From Hyphomicrobium_A sp963776675 (GTDB lineage Bacteria; Pseudomonadota; Alphaproteobacteria; Rhizobiales; Hyphomicrobiaceae): a stretch of 64,000 nt of DNA. The DNA lies in contig CAVZNR010000029.1 of the NCBI GenBank assembly GCA_963776675.1, positions 1 to 64,000 of the forward strand, given 5' to 3'. The position numbers and the translations under genes were made by a program. Below, piece after piece: positions 36,493-45,637 of this stretch. Position 1 is the stretch's first letter; the number at the start of each line of letters is the position of its first letter. Below the pieces are notes generated by a model. It was not told the DNA's origin, did no database searches, and saw only the letters and a program-made list of their open reading frames with translations.

Positions 36493-37692
36493 TCAATTGG
36501 CCTTCACCGCCTCGGTGATTTTTTTGGCGGCATCGCCCAGATCGTCGGCCGGCACGATCTTGAGGCCGCTCTCGGCCAGGATCTTCTTGCCCAGATCGAC
36601 GTTGGTGCCCTCGAGCCGCACGACGAGCGGTACCGTGATCTCCATCTCGCGCGCGGCCGCCACGACGCCGTCCGCGATGATGTCGCAACGCATGATGCCG
36701 CCGAAGATGTTGACCAGGATGCCTTTGACGGCGGGGTCGGAGAGAATGATTTTGAAGGCTGCCTGAACCCGCTCCTTGGACGCACCCCCGCCCACGTCGA
36801 GGAAGTTCGCTGGCTCCGCGCCGTAGAGCTTGATGATATCCATGGTCGCCATGGCGAGACCGGCGCCGTTGACCATGCAGCCGATGGTGCCGTCGAGTTT
36901 GACATACGACAGGTCGTGCTTGGAGGCCTCGACCTCCATCGGGTCCTCCTCGCCGAGGTCGCGCATCTCCACGATGTCGGGATGGCGATAGAGCGCGTTG
37001 GAATCGAAGCTGACCTTGGCGTCGAGGCAGGTCAGCGCCCCGTCCTTGGTGACGACAAGCGGATTGATCTCCAGCAGGCTCACGTCCTTCTCCAGCACCA
37101 GCTTGTATAGGTCGGAGATCAGCTTGCTGCAGGCCGCCAGCTGCTGCTTGCCGGTCAGCCCCAGCGCAAAGGCGATCTTGCGGCCGTGGTAGGGCGCATA
37201 GCCGGTGGCGGGATCGATGGTGACGGTAATGATCTTCTCCGGAGTCTCCGCCGCCACTTCCTCGATGTTCATGCCGCCGGCGCGGCTGGCGATGAAGGCA
37301 ACGCGCGACGTCGTGCGGTCGACGAGCGCCGAGAGGTAGAGCTCGCGCCCGATATTGCAGTCCTCCGCCACGTAAATCCGGTTGACGACGCGCCCGGCAG
37401 GACCGGTCTGCTTGGTCACCAGCGTGTTGCCGAGCATCTGCTCGGCCATCGCGCGTACCTCGTCCTTGGTCTTGGCGAAGCGGACGCCGCCCTTGTCGCC
37501 GGCCGCCTTCTCCTTGAACTTGCCCTTGCCGCGCCCGCCCGCATGGATCTGCGCCTTCACCACCCAGATGGGACCGGGAAGCTCCTGCGCCGCCTCGCCG
37601 GCCTCACGCGCGGAAAACGCCGCCTTGCCGCCCGGCGTCGGAATGCCGAACTGCTTCAAGAGCTCCTTGGCCTGGTATTCGTGGATGTTCAT
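36493..37692 (-). CDS. sucC: Succinyl-CoA synthetase beta subunit
   Basis: The ATP-grasp beta subunit, 399 residues, starting MNIHEYQAKELLKQFGIPTP. The Mg-nucleotide site (WVVKAQIHAGGRGKGKFKEK), LLEINPLVVTKDG and FLDVGGGASKERVQAAF are all present. It precedes sucD (83 bases) and follows mdh (96 bases) on the same strand, giving mdh-sucC-sucD-sucA-sucB as one long TCA-cycle cluster. Confidence 0.97.
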   Translation of the reverse strand: MNIHEYQAKELLKQFGIPTPGGKAAFSAREAGEAAQELPGPIWVVKAQIHAGGRGKGKFKEKAAGDKGGVRFAKTKDEVRAMAEQMLGNTLVTKQTGPAGRVVNRIYVAEDCNIGRELYLSALVDRTTSRVAFIASRAGGMNIEEVAAETPEKIITVTIDPATGYAPYHGRKIAFALGLTGKQQLAACSKLISDLYKLVLEKDVSLLEINPLVVTKDGALTCLDAKVSFDSNALYRHPDIVEMRDLGEEDPMEVEASKHDLSYVKLDGTIGCMVNGAGLAMATMDIIKLYGAEPANFLDVGGGASKERVQAAFKIILSDPAVKGILVNIFGGIMRCDIIADGVVAAAREMEITVPLVVRLEGTNVDLGKKILAESGLKIVPADDLGDAAKKITEAVKAN

Positions 37693-37788
37693 AGGTCCGC
37701 CTCGTCGAGACTGATGGTTGAAAAAACGGGCGGGCTTTGCGCCTCTCGTTATTTGCGCTCCCTATTTGTCCGTGAGCTCCTTGGACGT

Positions 37789-38754
37789 TCAGGCGCCGAG
37801 CTGCGGCGCAATCTTGGTGCAGGCGTCGACCAAGCCCTTCACGGCCTCGACCGACTTGATGAACATGGAGCGCTCGGCCGCGTTGAGATCGATCTCCACG
37901 ATCCGCTCCGCGCCGCCCGCACCGATGATCACCGGCACGCCGACGTAGAGCCCTTTGACGCCGTACTCGCCGTTCAGATAGGCGGCGCACGGCAGGATGC
38001 GCTTCTTGTCCTTCAGGTAGCTGTCGGTCATCTCGACGGCCGACGCCGCGGGCGCGTAGTAGGCGGAGCCGGTCTTGAGCAGCGCCACGATCTCGCCGCC
38101 GCCCTTGCGCGTGCGCTCCACGATCTCGTCGAGACGATCCTGGCGTATCCAGCCCATGCGCACGACGTCGGGCAGCGGAATGCCGGCGATGGTCGAGTAG
38201 CGCACCAGCGGCACCATGTCGTCGCCGTGGCCGCCGAGCACGAAGGCGGAGACGTCCTCGACCGAGATGCCGAGCTCGGAGGCGAGGAAGTGGCGGAAGC
38301 GGGAGGTGTCGAGCACGCCCGCCATACCGATCACCATGTTGCGCGGCAGGCCGGAGGCCTTCTGTAGAGCCCACACCATGGCGTCGAGCGGGTTGGTGAT
38401 GACGATGACGAAGGCGTTGGGGGCGTATTTCTTGATGCCGGCGCCGACCTGCTCCATCACCTTGATGTTGATGCCGATGAGGTCGTCGCGGCTCATGCCG
38501 GGCTTGCGCGGCACGCCGGCGGTCACGATGCACACGTCCGCGCCTTCGATGTCGGCGTAGGCGTTGGTGCCCCTCATGCGGCAGTCGAAGCCCTCGACCG
38601 AGCCCGACTGCGAGATATCGAGCGCCTTGCCCTGCGGCAGGCCCTCGGCGATGTCGAAAATGACCACATCACCCAATTCCTTGAGACCGATGAGATGCGC
38701 CAGCGTACCGCCGATCATACCCCCGCCGATCAAGGCGATCTTCGTGCGCGCCAT
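37789..38754 (-). CDS. mdh: Malate dehydrogenase
   Basis: A 321-residue NAD-dependent malate dehydrogenase of the lactate-dehydrogenase-like type common in alphaproteobacteria. It has GGGMIGGTLAHL at the N-terminus, the substrate Arg region (RKPGMSRDDLIGIN), ITNPLDAMVWALQKASGLP and the catalytic His in LGGHGDDMVPLVRYS. ATG 38754 is the conserved start; the frame stays open a further 320 bases but shows no conserved sequence. It is the first gene of the TCA block. Confidence 0.96.
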   Translation of the reverse strand: MARTKIALIGGGMIGGTLAHLIGLKELGDVVIFDIAEGLPQGKALDISQSGSVEGFDCRMRGTNAYADIEGADVCIVTAGVPRKPGMSRDDLIGINIKVMEQVGAGIKKYAPNAFVIVITNPLDAMVWALQKASGLPRNMVIGMAGVLDTSRFRHFLASELGISVEDVSAFVLGGHGDDMVPLVRYSTIAGIPLPDVVRMGWIRQDRLDEIVERTRKGGGEIVALLKTGSAYYAPAASAVEMTDSYLKDKKRILPCAAYLNGEYGVKGLYVGVPVIIGAGGAERIVEIDLNAAERSMFIKSVEAVKGLVDACTKIAPQLGA

Positions 38755-38945
38755 GCCTTCCTTGCTCCCTGTTCCGGAAATTAAGCATTCTCGGAGATCC
38801 CGCAGCCAAGAAAGGCTGTGAGTGTGGCTTCGCCACAACTCCGTCACGGCTACGTTTAGACTACCGTTGTTATCTGGAAAAGCCCAACTTCGGGCCGGGA
38901 GTCGGGCGAAGGGCCTCGCATCAGGCGAGGACGCAGGGGGGAGCA

Positions 38946-39725
38946 GTGAGAGGGGTCTCACTCGTCGTATTTCTGATCGTCTTAACCCGCATCGCCGCCG
39001 CCGGCGAAACGGGGACGTTTCTTGGCTTCCGCCTTCTCGATCTCGAGAATCAGAGCGTGAAGTGGCAGAGCCCACGCTGGGGCGACGGCGCCGCCGTCAC
39101 CTACGCCTTCGCCACTAAGCCCACAACCACCGCTGGCGCCCGCAATTGCGCCGAGCTGCTGCCACCCAAGGCCGCCTATGGGCCCTCGCACGTCTCGCGC
39201 GACGCCTTTCGCAGCGAGGTGGCCGCCGCCTTCCGCATGTGGGAGGTGGCCGCCGACATCAGCTTTCGCGAGACGGACGACCCTGAGACCGCCAACATCG
39301 TGATCGGCGCGCAGGGCAAGCCCATCGGACGCGCGTTCACCAACGTCGAGCTGAAACCCGCTGGCGCCGACGGCCGCAAGGTGATCGCGCGCTCGCTGAT
39401 TTGCCTGAACCCGCGCGAGCCGTGGAAGATCGGGTTCGACGGCAACCTCGACGTCTACGACCTGCGCTACACCATCGCCCACGAGATCGGCCACGCCATC
39501 GGCCTCGACCACCCGAGCGCCGCCGGCCAGCTCATGTCCTACCGCTACGACGAGCTCCGATCGGGTCTGCAGCCGGGCGACATCAAGGGAGCGGCGCTGC
39601 TTTACGGGGCGCGGCCTGGCGCTACCCGCTTTGCCGGTGGCATCGCGACCGGCTCTTCGCGCGCGCCGGCCAAGAAGGGCGCGGCCGGCTGGCCCTTCGG
39701 CATCGGCGAGACCGGCGAGCGCTGA
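38946..39725 (+). CDS. Exported matrixin-like zinc metalloprotease
   Basis: A 259-residue protein with a short signal peptide (VSLVVFLIVLTRIAAA). The M10/matrixin zinc signature is HEIGHAIGLDHPS near residue 180 (three His ligands and the catalytic Glu), followed by a LMSYRYDEL segment with the Met of the Met-turn. The length fits a compact catalytic domain without haemopexin repeats. The start is a GTG at 38946 with a GGGGGGAG site upstream. It is divergent from mdh. The target is unknown; it may process exported or host proteins. Confidence 0.87.
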   Translation: MRGVSLVVFLIVLTRIAAAGETGTFLGFRLLDLENQSVKWQSPRWGDGAAVTYAFATKPTTTAGARNCAELLPPKAAYGPSHVSRDAFRSEVAAAFRMWEVAADISFRETDDPETANIVIGAQGKPIGRAFTNVELKPAGADGRKVIARSLICLNPREPWKIGFDGNLDVYDLRYTIAHEIGHAIGLDHPSAAGQLMSYRYDELRSGLQPGDIKGAALLYGARPGATRFAGGIATGSSRAPAKKGAAGWPFGIGETGER

Positions 39726-39761
39726 TTTGCGCCTATTCGCGGCCTTTTCCCGACCGCTTCT

Positions 39762-40880
39762 CTACGGGCCGGCCACCGCCCGCTGCTCTGCATGCCGGCT
39801 CTTGAGGTAGTCCTCGCTTCTCATCTCCATCAGCCGCGACGCGGTCCGCTCGAAGGCATCCGCGCCGTCCCCCTCCGGATAAAGCGCCGGCGGCTCGGCG
39901 GCGGCCGACGCGATCAGGCACACGCCGTTGTCGTAGAGCGCGTCGATCAGGGTGATGAAGCGGCGGGCCACGTCGCGCCGGTCCCTCGTCAGAACCGGGA
40001 TATCGTCGATGATCACCGTGTGGAAGGCGTGCGCGATGTGCAGATAGTCGAGCGCGCCCAGGGGCACCTCGCACAGATCCTTGAAGTCGAAGCGGGCGAT
40101 GCCCATCGACGCTTTCGGCACGGCAACGCTGCGGCCCTTGACCTTCAAAGTTTCGGCGCGCGCCGGGTGGCCGCCCGTCAGGCGCTCCCAGTCGTAATCG
40201 AGCGCGGTGCGCGCTTTCGCATCGGCCGGCGTGAAGTAGAGGTTGAGGCCGGCGAGCTTGTCGAGGCGGTAGTCCTTCGCGGCCTCCAACGCCATCACAT
40301 CCATGTTCTCATCGATGAGCGCGACGAAGGGCAGGAACAGCACGCGGTTGAGGCCCTCCTTGTAAAGATCGCGCGGCGCTGCGTTCGACGTCGCCACCAT
40401 CACCACGCCGGCGGCGAAGAGTTGCCTGAACAGCCGTCCGAGGATCATGGCGTCGGCAATGTCGGTGACCTGCAGCTCGTCGAAGCACAAAAGCCCCGTC
40501 TCATCGGCGATCGCCCCCGCCACCACCGCAATCGGATCGCCGGCGTGCTCCCGGCGCGCGACGCCGATGCGCTCGTGCACGTCGGCCATGAACTCGTGGA
40601 AATGGCAGCGCAGCTTCGGCTCGAAGGGGACAAGCTCGAAGAACAGGTCCATGAGCATCGTCTTGCCGCGCCCGACGGGCCCGTGGATGTAAAGCCCGCG
40701 CGGCACCTCGTTACGTCCGCCACCGAGCCGCGACCACAGTCCGGGCCGTTGCCGCCTCCAACCCGCCAGACGCTCAGCCAGCGCCTCGAGATGCTCGGCA
40801 ACGGCAAGCTGCGCCGGATCGGCGACGAGCTCGCCTGCGGCGATCTGCGCACGCAGCTCTTCCGTGAGTTTTTTCGACAT
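39762..40880 (-). CDS. zapE: AFG1-family ATPase, cell division protein ZapE
   Basis: A 372-residue P-loop ATPase of the AFG1/LACE1 family; in E. coli the homologue ZapE acts on the Z ring. Walker A is YIHGPVGRGKTMLMDLFFEL, Walker B is LLCFDELQVTDIADAMIL, and the sensor region is VMVATSNAAPRDLYKEGLNR. I start at ATG 40880 (MSKKLTEELRAQIAAG) rather than the upstream end of the open frame. It converges with the metalloprotease gene. Confidence 0.92.
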   Translation of the reverse strand: MSKKLTEELRAQIAAGELVADPAQLAVAEHLEALAERLAGWRRQRPGLWSRLGGGRNEVPRGLYIHGPVGRGKTMLMDLFFELVPFEPKLRCHFHEFMADVHERIGVARREHAGDPIAVVAGAIADETGLLCFDELQVTDIADAMILGRLFRQLFAAGVVMVATSNAAPRDLYKEGLNRVLFLPFVALIDENMDVMALEAAKDYRLDKLAGLNLYFTPADAKARTALDYDWERLTGGHPARAETLKVKGRSVAVPKASMGIARFDFKDLCEVPLGALDYLHIAHAFHTVIIDDIPVLTRDRRDVARRFITLIDALYDNGVCLIASAAAEPPALYPEGDGADAFERTASRLMEMRSEDYLKSRHAEQRAVAGP

Positions 40881-41178
40881 CGCCCGCCAACGCCCCCCGC
40901 TTGCAGCAGCGGACTGGGCCAAATCCCCCGCATATCCGCAACCCGCCGCGACCGAATGTCGCCTGTCGCGCGGCGCTCGCGCCACGCGCCCACTGCATGC
41001 CGCTCACCTGCGCCATACATAGATTAGCGTTCATGCCATGCAGATGGCATATTGTGCAGTGCAAAAGACGGGTCTTATAAGGCCCTAAGAATGCCAGCCA
41101 CTGAGCGGCGGGCTCTTGCCACCGGAGGCCCGGGGGCGAGAGCAAAGTGCGCAACGGCCCGAAGCGGAGGTCCTCGTC

Positions 41179-41754
41179 ATGAGCGAGCGTCAGGTTTCGG
41201 GAGGAAACATACGGAAACTGTGGCCGACGGAAACGAACAAGTTCCGCGACCATCTCTTACGGCTCGACAAGAGGAGCCGCCACATGCGCTTCGCGCACGG
41301 CGTCTCGGATGCGTTCATCGAGGACTATGCCGCGCGCATGGCCGAGGTGGGCTGCATTGTTTACGGCTATTTCGACGGCGAGGAGCTGCGCGCCGCGGCC
41401 GAGCTCAAGAAGCTCGGAGACCAGTGGGGACGCGAGGCGGAAGCGGCATTTACCGTTGAGCAGCCCCTGCAAGAGCAGGGAATCGGCACCGAATTGATGG
41501 GTCGCGTCATCCGCGCGGCCAGCAATCGCGGTGTTCAGCACCTTTTGATCAGCTGCCTCGCGGAGAACGGCAAGATGCGCGCTATCGCCCGCAAATACGA
41601 GGCGGAGCTGCGCTTCGAGTATGGCGAAGTGATCGGTGAGATCGTCCCGCAGGGGCCGAACTACTTCTCTCTGCTTGCCGAGGCGGTCGATGATCGTTTC
41701 GGATACATGATGGCCGTGCTCGACCTGCACAGACGCGTCGTCGAGGCCGCGTGA
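41179..41754 (+). CDS. GNAT family N-acetyltransferase
   Basis: A 191-residue GCN5-type acetyltransferase. The acetyl-CoA loop appears as VEQPLQEQGIGTELMGRVI (Q-x-x-G-I-G-T) and the following helix and strand (GVQHLLISCLAENGKMRAIA) fit the fold. The substrate is unknown. ATG 41179 has a GGAGG site eight bases upstream, so it is preferred over the open frame from 41116. Confidence 0.86.
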   Translation: MSERQVSGGNIRKLWPTETNKFRDHLLRLDKRSRHMRFAHGVSDAFIEDYAARMAEVGCIVYGYFDGEELRAAAELKKLGDQWGREAEAAFTVEQPLQEQGIGTELMGRVIRAASNRGVQHLLISCLAENGKMRAIARKYEAELRFEYGEVIGEIVPQGPNYFSLLAEAVDDRFGYMMAVLDLHRRVVEAA

Positions 41755-42044
41755 AGCTTGCGCGAAGCGCTAGAAAGATATTTTCTGGGGCAGATGCGCG
41801 CTTCTGAGAGGTCTAAAACGTTTGGCGCAAGTGCAGGCGAAGTGTGCAGTTAATCGTCCAGAGCATTCGAAATACGAGAAAATTGAGGATTTCGCGCAAC
41901 ACGTCGGATTGAATACACTCTTTCGCAACTGATATTTTGCAATTTGCTGTCAACAAAATCTTCGAACTTGCACATCATTTTTTTGTTCGAAGGTGATTCG
42001 AACACCTTGAGAGAGATAGACGCAAACAGAAAGAGAGAAATCCA
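41755..42044. promoter_or_regulatory. AT-rich control region upstream of the H1-like gene
   Basis: This stretch is visibly richer in A and T than the flanking genes. Near its 3' end, CTTCGAAC (41960-41967) and GTTCGAAG (41985-41992) form an inverted repeat around a 17-base loop with seven T, followed by another TTCGAAC at about 41997-42003. The spacing fits an operator or an RNA hairpin. The ribosome site AGAGAG precedes the ATG at 42045. Confidence 0.45.
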
Positions 42045-42224
42045 ATGGCTAAGAGGGTAGTGAAACGGAAAGTCAAGAAGGCCCCGGCTCGCAAGACTGC
42101 GAAGAAGTCGACGGCCCGCAAGACGACTGCTCGTAAGTCCACGGCTCGCAAGGGCCGCAAGACGGTTCGCAAGACGGTCCGCAAGGCCGCTCGCAAGCCG
42201 GCGAAGAAGAAGCGGGCTGCGTAA
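42045..42224 (+). CDS. Histone H1-like lysine/arginine-rich small protein
   Basis: A 59-residue protein made almost wholly of Lys, Arg, Ala and Thr. It begins MAKRVVKRKVKKAPARK, passes through repeats of the type TARKSTARKGRKTVRKTVRK, and ends AKKKRAA. Such tails resemble eukaryotic H1 C-termini and bacterial Hc1-like or AlgP-like DNA-binding proteins, so nucleoid binding is the likely role. It is shorter than most reported members. A strong terminator follows at 42324. The reverse strand is also open here, but only as a by-product of the repeats. Confidence 0.85.
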   Translation: MAKRVVKRKVKKAPARKTAKKSTARKTTARKSTARKGRKTVRKTVRKAARKPAKKKRAA

Positions 42225-42323
42225 AAGCAGTCACCGACTTGTATCGCGCGCCGGACCTAGTTCGTGTGCGCAGCGTCAGAAGGCAGCGGCGGGTCGCTGA
42301 CCCGTGTGCCTTCACCCCCTTCT

Positions 42324-42364
42324 AAGACCGGTGGCTGCGCCTGCGCCACCGGTCTTTCTTATTG
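42324..42364 (+). terminator. Rho-independent terminator after the H1-like gene
   Basis: A perfect 12-bp stem (AAGACCGGTGGC 42324-42335 with GCCACCGGTCTT 42345-42356) with a nine-base loop is followed by TCTTATT. It ends the H1-like transcript and, read from the other side, could also end the minus-strand VOC gene, whose stop is at 42385. Confidence 0.85.
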
Positions 42365-42384
42365 TATTTCAATGATTTATTGGG

Positions 42385-42774
42385 TCATTCGGGCAGGTGG
42401 GTGACGGCTTCGACATTGTGCCCGTCCGGATCCAGCACAAACGCGCCGAAGTAGTTCTCGTGGTAGTGGGGCCGCAATCCCGGCGCGCCGTTATCGGTTC
42501 CGCCGGCCTGCAGTGCGGCCTCGTAGAACGCGCGCACCTCTTCGCGGGTTTTCGCCGCGAAGGCCACGTGCAGCCTGCCTTGTAGAGGCTTCCCGGTTCC
42601 GATCCAGAACTGCGGGCGCTCGGCACCAAAGCCCGCATATCCGTCCGTGCCGTCCTCCGACAGGTTCATCTCGATCACCACGCCATAGCCGAGCGGGGCC
42701 AGGGCGCTGGCGTAAAACGCCTTCGAGCGGGTGAAATCGGATACCGGAAAGCCGATGTGGTCGAGCATCTGCAT
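42385..42774 (-). CDS. VOC family protein (glyoxalase-like)
   Basis: A 129-residue vicinal-oxygen-chelate protein (MLDHIGFPVSDFTRSKAFY at the start, FGAFVLDPDGHNVEAVTHLP at the end). The metal-ligand candidates His and Glu occur in the usual first and last strands. Members of this branch are often annotated as glyoxalase or bleomycin-resistance-like; the substrate is unknown. It lies 59 bases downstream of sdhB on the same strand. Confidence 0.85.
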   Translation of the reverse strand: MQMLDHIGFPVSDFTRSKAFYASALAPLGYGVVIEMNLSEDGTDGYAGFGAERPQFWIGTGKPLQGRLHVAFAAKTREEVRAFYEAALQAGGTDNGAPGLRPHYHENYFGAFVLDPDGHNVEAVTHLPE

Positions 42775-42833
42775 CTGAGCTGCCTCCAGGCGGGATGGTC
42801 TGCTGATCTGGCCCTGCGGGTCGTGAACGGGCC

Positions 42834-43613
42834 TCAGACGCGCCGCTCAACCATGAGTTTCTTGAGCTCGGCGATGGCTTGGGCCGGATTCAGGCCCTTC
42901 GGGCACGCCTTGGTGCAGTTGAGAATGGTGTGGCAGCGGTAGAGCCGGAAGGGGTCCTCGAGGTTGTCGAGACGCTCGCCGGTGGCCTCATCGCGGGAAT
43001 CGTTGACCCAGCGGAAGGCTTGCAGCAGCGCCGCCGGCCCCAGATAGCGGTCCTCGTTCCACCAGTAGCTGGGGCAGGAGGTCGAGCAGCACGCGCACAA
43101 TATGCACTCGTAGAGGCCGTCCAGCTTCTGCCGGTCCTCGCGCGACTGGCGCCATTCCTTGGGCGGGGCGGGCGTGTCCGTCTTGAGCCACGGCTCGATC
43201 AGCCGGTGCTGCGCGTAGAAAGTGGTCATGTCGGGCACCAGATCCTTCACGACCGACATGTGCGGCAGCGGATAGACCTTCACCGGGCCGCGAACCTCGG
43301 CATAGCCTTTGAGGCAGGCAAGCGTGTTGGTGCCATCGATATTCATGGAGCACGAGCCGCAGATGCCCTCGCGGCAGGAGCGGCGGAAGGTCAGCGTCGG
43401 GTCGACCTCGTTCTTGATCTTGACGAGGGCGTCGAGAACCATCGGCCCGCAGCGGCTGGCGTCGACCCAATAGGTGTCGAGTCGCGGATTTTCGTCGGTG
43501 TCGGGGTTCCAGCGGTAGACGCGAAACTCCTTCCAGTCCCCTTCGCCCGTCGGGCTGTTCCAGGTCTTGCCTCTTTCGACCCTGGAGTTCTTCGGCAGCG
43601 TGAATTCGACCAT
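42834..43613 (-). CDS. sdhB: Succinate dehydrogenase iron-sulfur subunit
   Basis: The iron-sulfur subunit of complex II, 259 residues, carrying electrons from FAD to ubiquinone. The [2Fe-2S] cysteines are in RRSCREGICGSCSMNIDG, and the [4Fe-4S] and [3Fe-4S] ligands are in CILCACCSTSCPSYWW and CHTILNCTKACPKGLNP. ATG 43613 begins MVEFTLPKNSRVERGKTW. It is about 12 kb away from sdhCDA, which is on the same strand further right. No second sdhB is in the window, so the two parts must be made from separate transcripts. Confidence 0.97.
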   Translation of the reverse strand: MVEFTLPKNSRVERGKTWNSPTGEGDWKEFRVYRWNPDTDENPRLDTYWVDASRCGPMVLDALVKIKNEVDPTLTFRRSCREGICGSCSMNIDGTNTLACLKGYAEVRGPVKVYPLPHMSVVKDLVPDMTTFYAQHRLIEPWLKTDTPAPPKEWRQSREDRQKLDGLYECILCACCSTSCPSYWWNEDRYLGPAALLQAFRWVNDSRDEATGERLDNLEDPFRLYRCHTILNCTKACPKGLNPAQAIAELKKLMVERRV

Positions 43614-43730
43614 GGAGCGCAGGCTTTCTCGATCGGGATGAGCGCGGCGGGGACGTGGGAACCCCAATTGAAGCTGCGGCGCAGCCGCTGTCAACGGCCG
43701 CTTTTCTCGCACCCCCGCCTCGTTGGCGGC

Positions 43731-44372
43731 CTATTCGGGACGGTGTTTCTTGAGCTCGCGCACCAGCTCGGTGAGACGCTGTGCGACCTCCGCGCCGGTA
43801 TCGACGGACGCCTTCAAGGTGGCGCGCGCCTGAATGAGCTTGTTGAGCCGCTCCTGCTGCTCGCCGAAGCCGAAGAACACTTCCTCGGGCGCATTGATCT
43901 CGCCGTCCTCCACCGCCGACATCACGTCGAAGGCGTTCTGCGAGGCCAGAACGAGCATGGAGGCCACGTCGTTGATGAGCTGCTGGAACATCCGCGCCGC
44001 ATCGGTGCCCACGCGCGGCCCGTGCACGCCGAACTTCAAGGGCGAGGAGGCGGGCGCGCCCTCGCCCGCAAACAGCTTGGGATGGCGCTGGAAGCGGCGG
44101 AATATCTCCTGCAGCCCCAGGCAGCACGTCTCCAGGTCCCGCAGCGCCGTGCCGGCCTTGCGCTTGGCCCGCGCGCGCTCGGGCGTCCGCTCCTGCGCGG
44201 TCCAGTTGATGGTCGCGATGGAGGCGATGGCGCCGAGCGCCGCCAGGGCCGGAAGCACCGCGGTGAACGGATCGGGCGCGAGGCGCGTCTCGCCCTCGCT
44301 CACGGCCGCCACGGGCTTCTTCTCCTCCGCGCGATGGCGGCCATCCGCCCCCCTGGAGAACCGATTTCGCAT
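43731..44372 (-). CDS. Uncharacterised protein with one membrane segment
   Basis: A 213-residue protein with a basic N-terminus and one hydrophobic stretch near residues 40-60 (AVLPALAALGAIASIATINW). The rest is helical and fairly polar (QNAFDVMSAVEDGEINAPEE, VFFGFGEQQERLNKLIQARA). I see no named domain. ATG 44372 follows an AGAGGGG site. It is 118 bases upstream of sdhB on the same strand and could share its transcript. Confidence 0.72.
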   Translation of the reverse strand: MRNRFSRGADGRHRAEEKKPVAAVSEGETRLAPDPFTAVLPALAALGAIASIATINWTAQERTPERARAKRKAGTALRDLETCCLGLQEIFRRFQRHPKLFAGEGAPASSPLKFGVHGPRVGTDAARMFQQLINDVASMLVLASQNAFDVMSAVEDGEINAPEEVFFGFGEQQERLNKLIQARATLKASVDTGAEVAQRLTELVRELKKHRPE

Positions 44373-44779
44373 CGCGCTACCCCTCTTTGCGGCGATCCTA
44401 CGCCAATTCGCAAACGGCCGCGCCGTTCCGGCGACATAAGCGGTTGCGCGCGACGCGTCTATGTAGGTGCAAGCGCCATCCCCTGCCGTCATGCGTCTGC
44501 AGAGACGGGGGAGCGGGCGGCTCGCGCCGTTTCCGTTGAGGAATTGCGGCTCTTGCCGCCCGCCGTCGTGGTCCAGTTCGCGCCGTGCCCGGGGCTCGCT
44601 ATCCCCGGCGTGGCGCTCGGTCCAGCTGATGGGTACCGGATTCCGGAGCCGCGGCTTCCACCTCCGCGGGCGCCCAGCTCGCGCCCACACCCACGTGGCG
44701 AGGTGGAATGGCGAAAGCCTAGGCATGGTCCACAAGACCGGGGACAAGTTTTTCTGCGATAGTCGAGCCCCGAACCGAT

Positions 44780-45211
44780 ATGGACCCGGCGACGCCCATG
44801 GCCTTCCCCGCAACGCCTGCGCTCACCACCGACTGCGTCGTCTTCGACGCTCAGGGCCGCGTCCTGCTCATCCAGCGCAAGAATCCGCCGTTCGAGGGCG
44901 GATATGCGCTGCCGGGCGGCTTTGTCGACGTGGGAGAGACGGTGGAGGACGCCTGCCGCCGTGAGCTTGAGGAGGAGACGGGGATCGAGGCCGGCACCCT
45001 CGCGCTCATCGGCGTCTACTCGGACCCGCAGCGCGATCCCCGCGGGCATACCTGCTCGATCGCTTTCCTGACCCGCGTGGCGGATGCCCAGCCCGTGGCC
45101 GGCGACGACGCCGCGACAGCGGCATGGATCGCCGACTGGCGCGGCCTGACCCTCGCCTTCGATCACGCCCTGATCCTGCGCGATGCGGAGCGGCTCGCCA
45201 GCGCCCTTTAG
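44780..45211 (+). CDS. Nudix hydrolase, ADP-ribose pyrophosphatase-like
   Basis: A 143-residue Nudix enzyme with the box GGFVDVGETVEDACRRELEE followed by ETGIEAG. The flanking HTCSIAFLTRV and the DCVVFDAQGRVLLIQRKNPP start resemble ADP-ribose or NADH-type pyrophosphatases. The substrate cannot be fixed. It overlaps the stop of the convergent gene by four bases at the right end. Confidence 0.87.
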   Translation: MDPATPMAFPATPALTTDCVVFDAQGRVLLIQRKNPPFEGGYALPGGFVDVGETVEDACRRELEEETGIEAGTLALIGVYSDPQRDPRGHTCSIAFLTRVADAQPVAGDDAATAAWIADWRGLTLAFDHALILRDAERLASAL

Positions 45212-45525
45212 CGCGCGCCGCCACCGTAGGACTCCGGCACGCCCGCATCGAGGCAGGCGGTCTGCACGCGGATATCGCTGAACACGAAGCGGCAGATCTC
45301 CTTCTTGTAGTTCGGGTCGTTGCGGATGCGGGACCCCGACGCCTTGAAGCCGTACTGGCGCGCCACCTGCGCCAGGTACTGGTCCTGGCAGTAGGGCGTC
45401 GCGATCAGGTTGCCCTGCACGCGCTGAAAGCCCTTCTCGCATTTGATGGCGGCGGCGGGGCTCGCAAGCCCGGCCAGCGCACCGAGAGCCGCAACACACC
45501 CAGCGACCTTGCCAAATCTACTCAT
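45208..45525 (-). CDS. Small exported cysteine-containing protein
   Basis: A 105-residue protein with a signal peptide (VAGCVAALGALAGLASPAAA). The mature part of about 79 residues has four cysteines (KCEKGFQRV, PYCQDQYLA, EICRFVFSD, TACLDAGV), which could form two disulfides in the periplasm. Function unknown; similar short secreted proteins occur in Hyphomicrobiales. It is followed by the Nudix gene, convergent. Confidence 0.75.
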   Translation of the reverse strand: MSRFGKVAGCVAALGALAGLASPAAAIKCEKGFQRVQGNLIATPYCQDQYLAQVARQYGFKASGSRIRNDPNYKKEICRFVFSDIRVQTACLDAGVPESYGGGAR

Positions 45526-45637
45526 GGCGCGTTCCTCCTAGCTGGCGCCCCGTCCTGTCTCGGGCACCGGCTTATTGGGAATGTAGGGGCAATTGGCGCC
45601 GACGCCAAAGACCATGCGCGAGTCGTCGGCTGCAGGG

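Noticed and set aside
36410..36688. Extended N-terminus of sucD
   Set aside because: The extra frame overlaps sucC and lacks conservation; the family start is at 36409.
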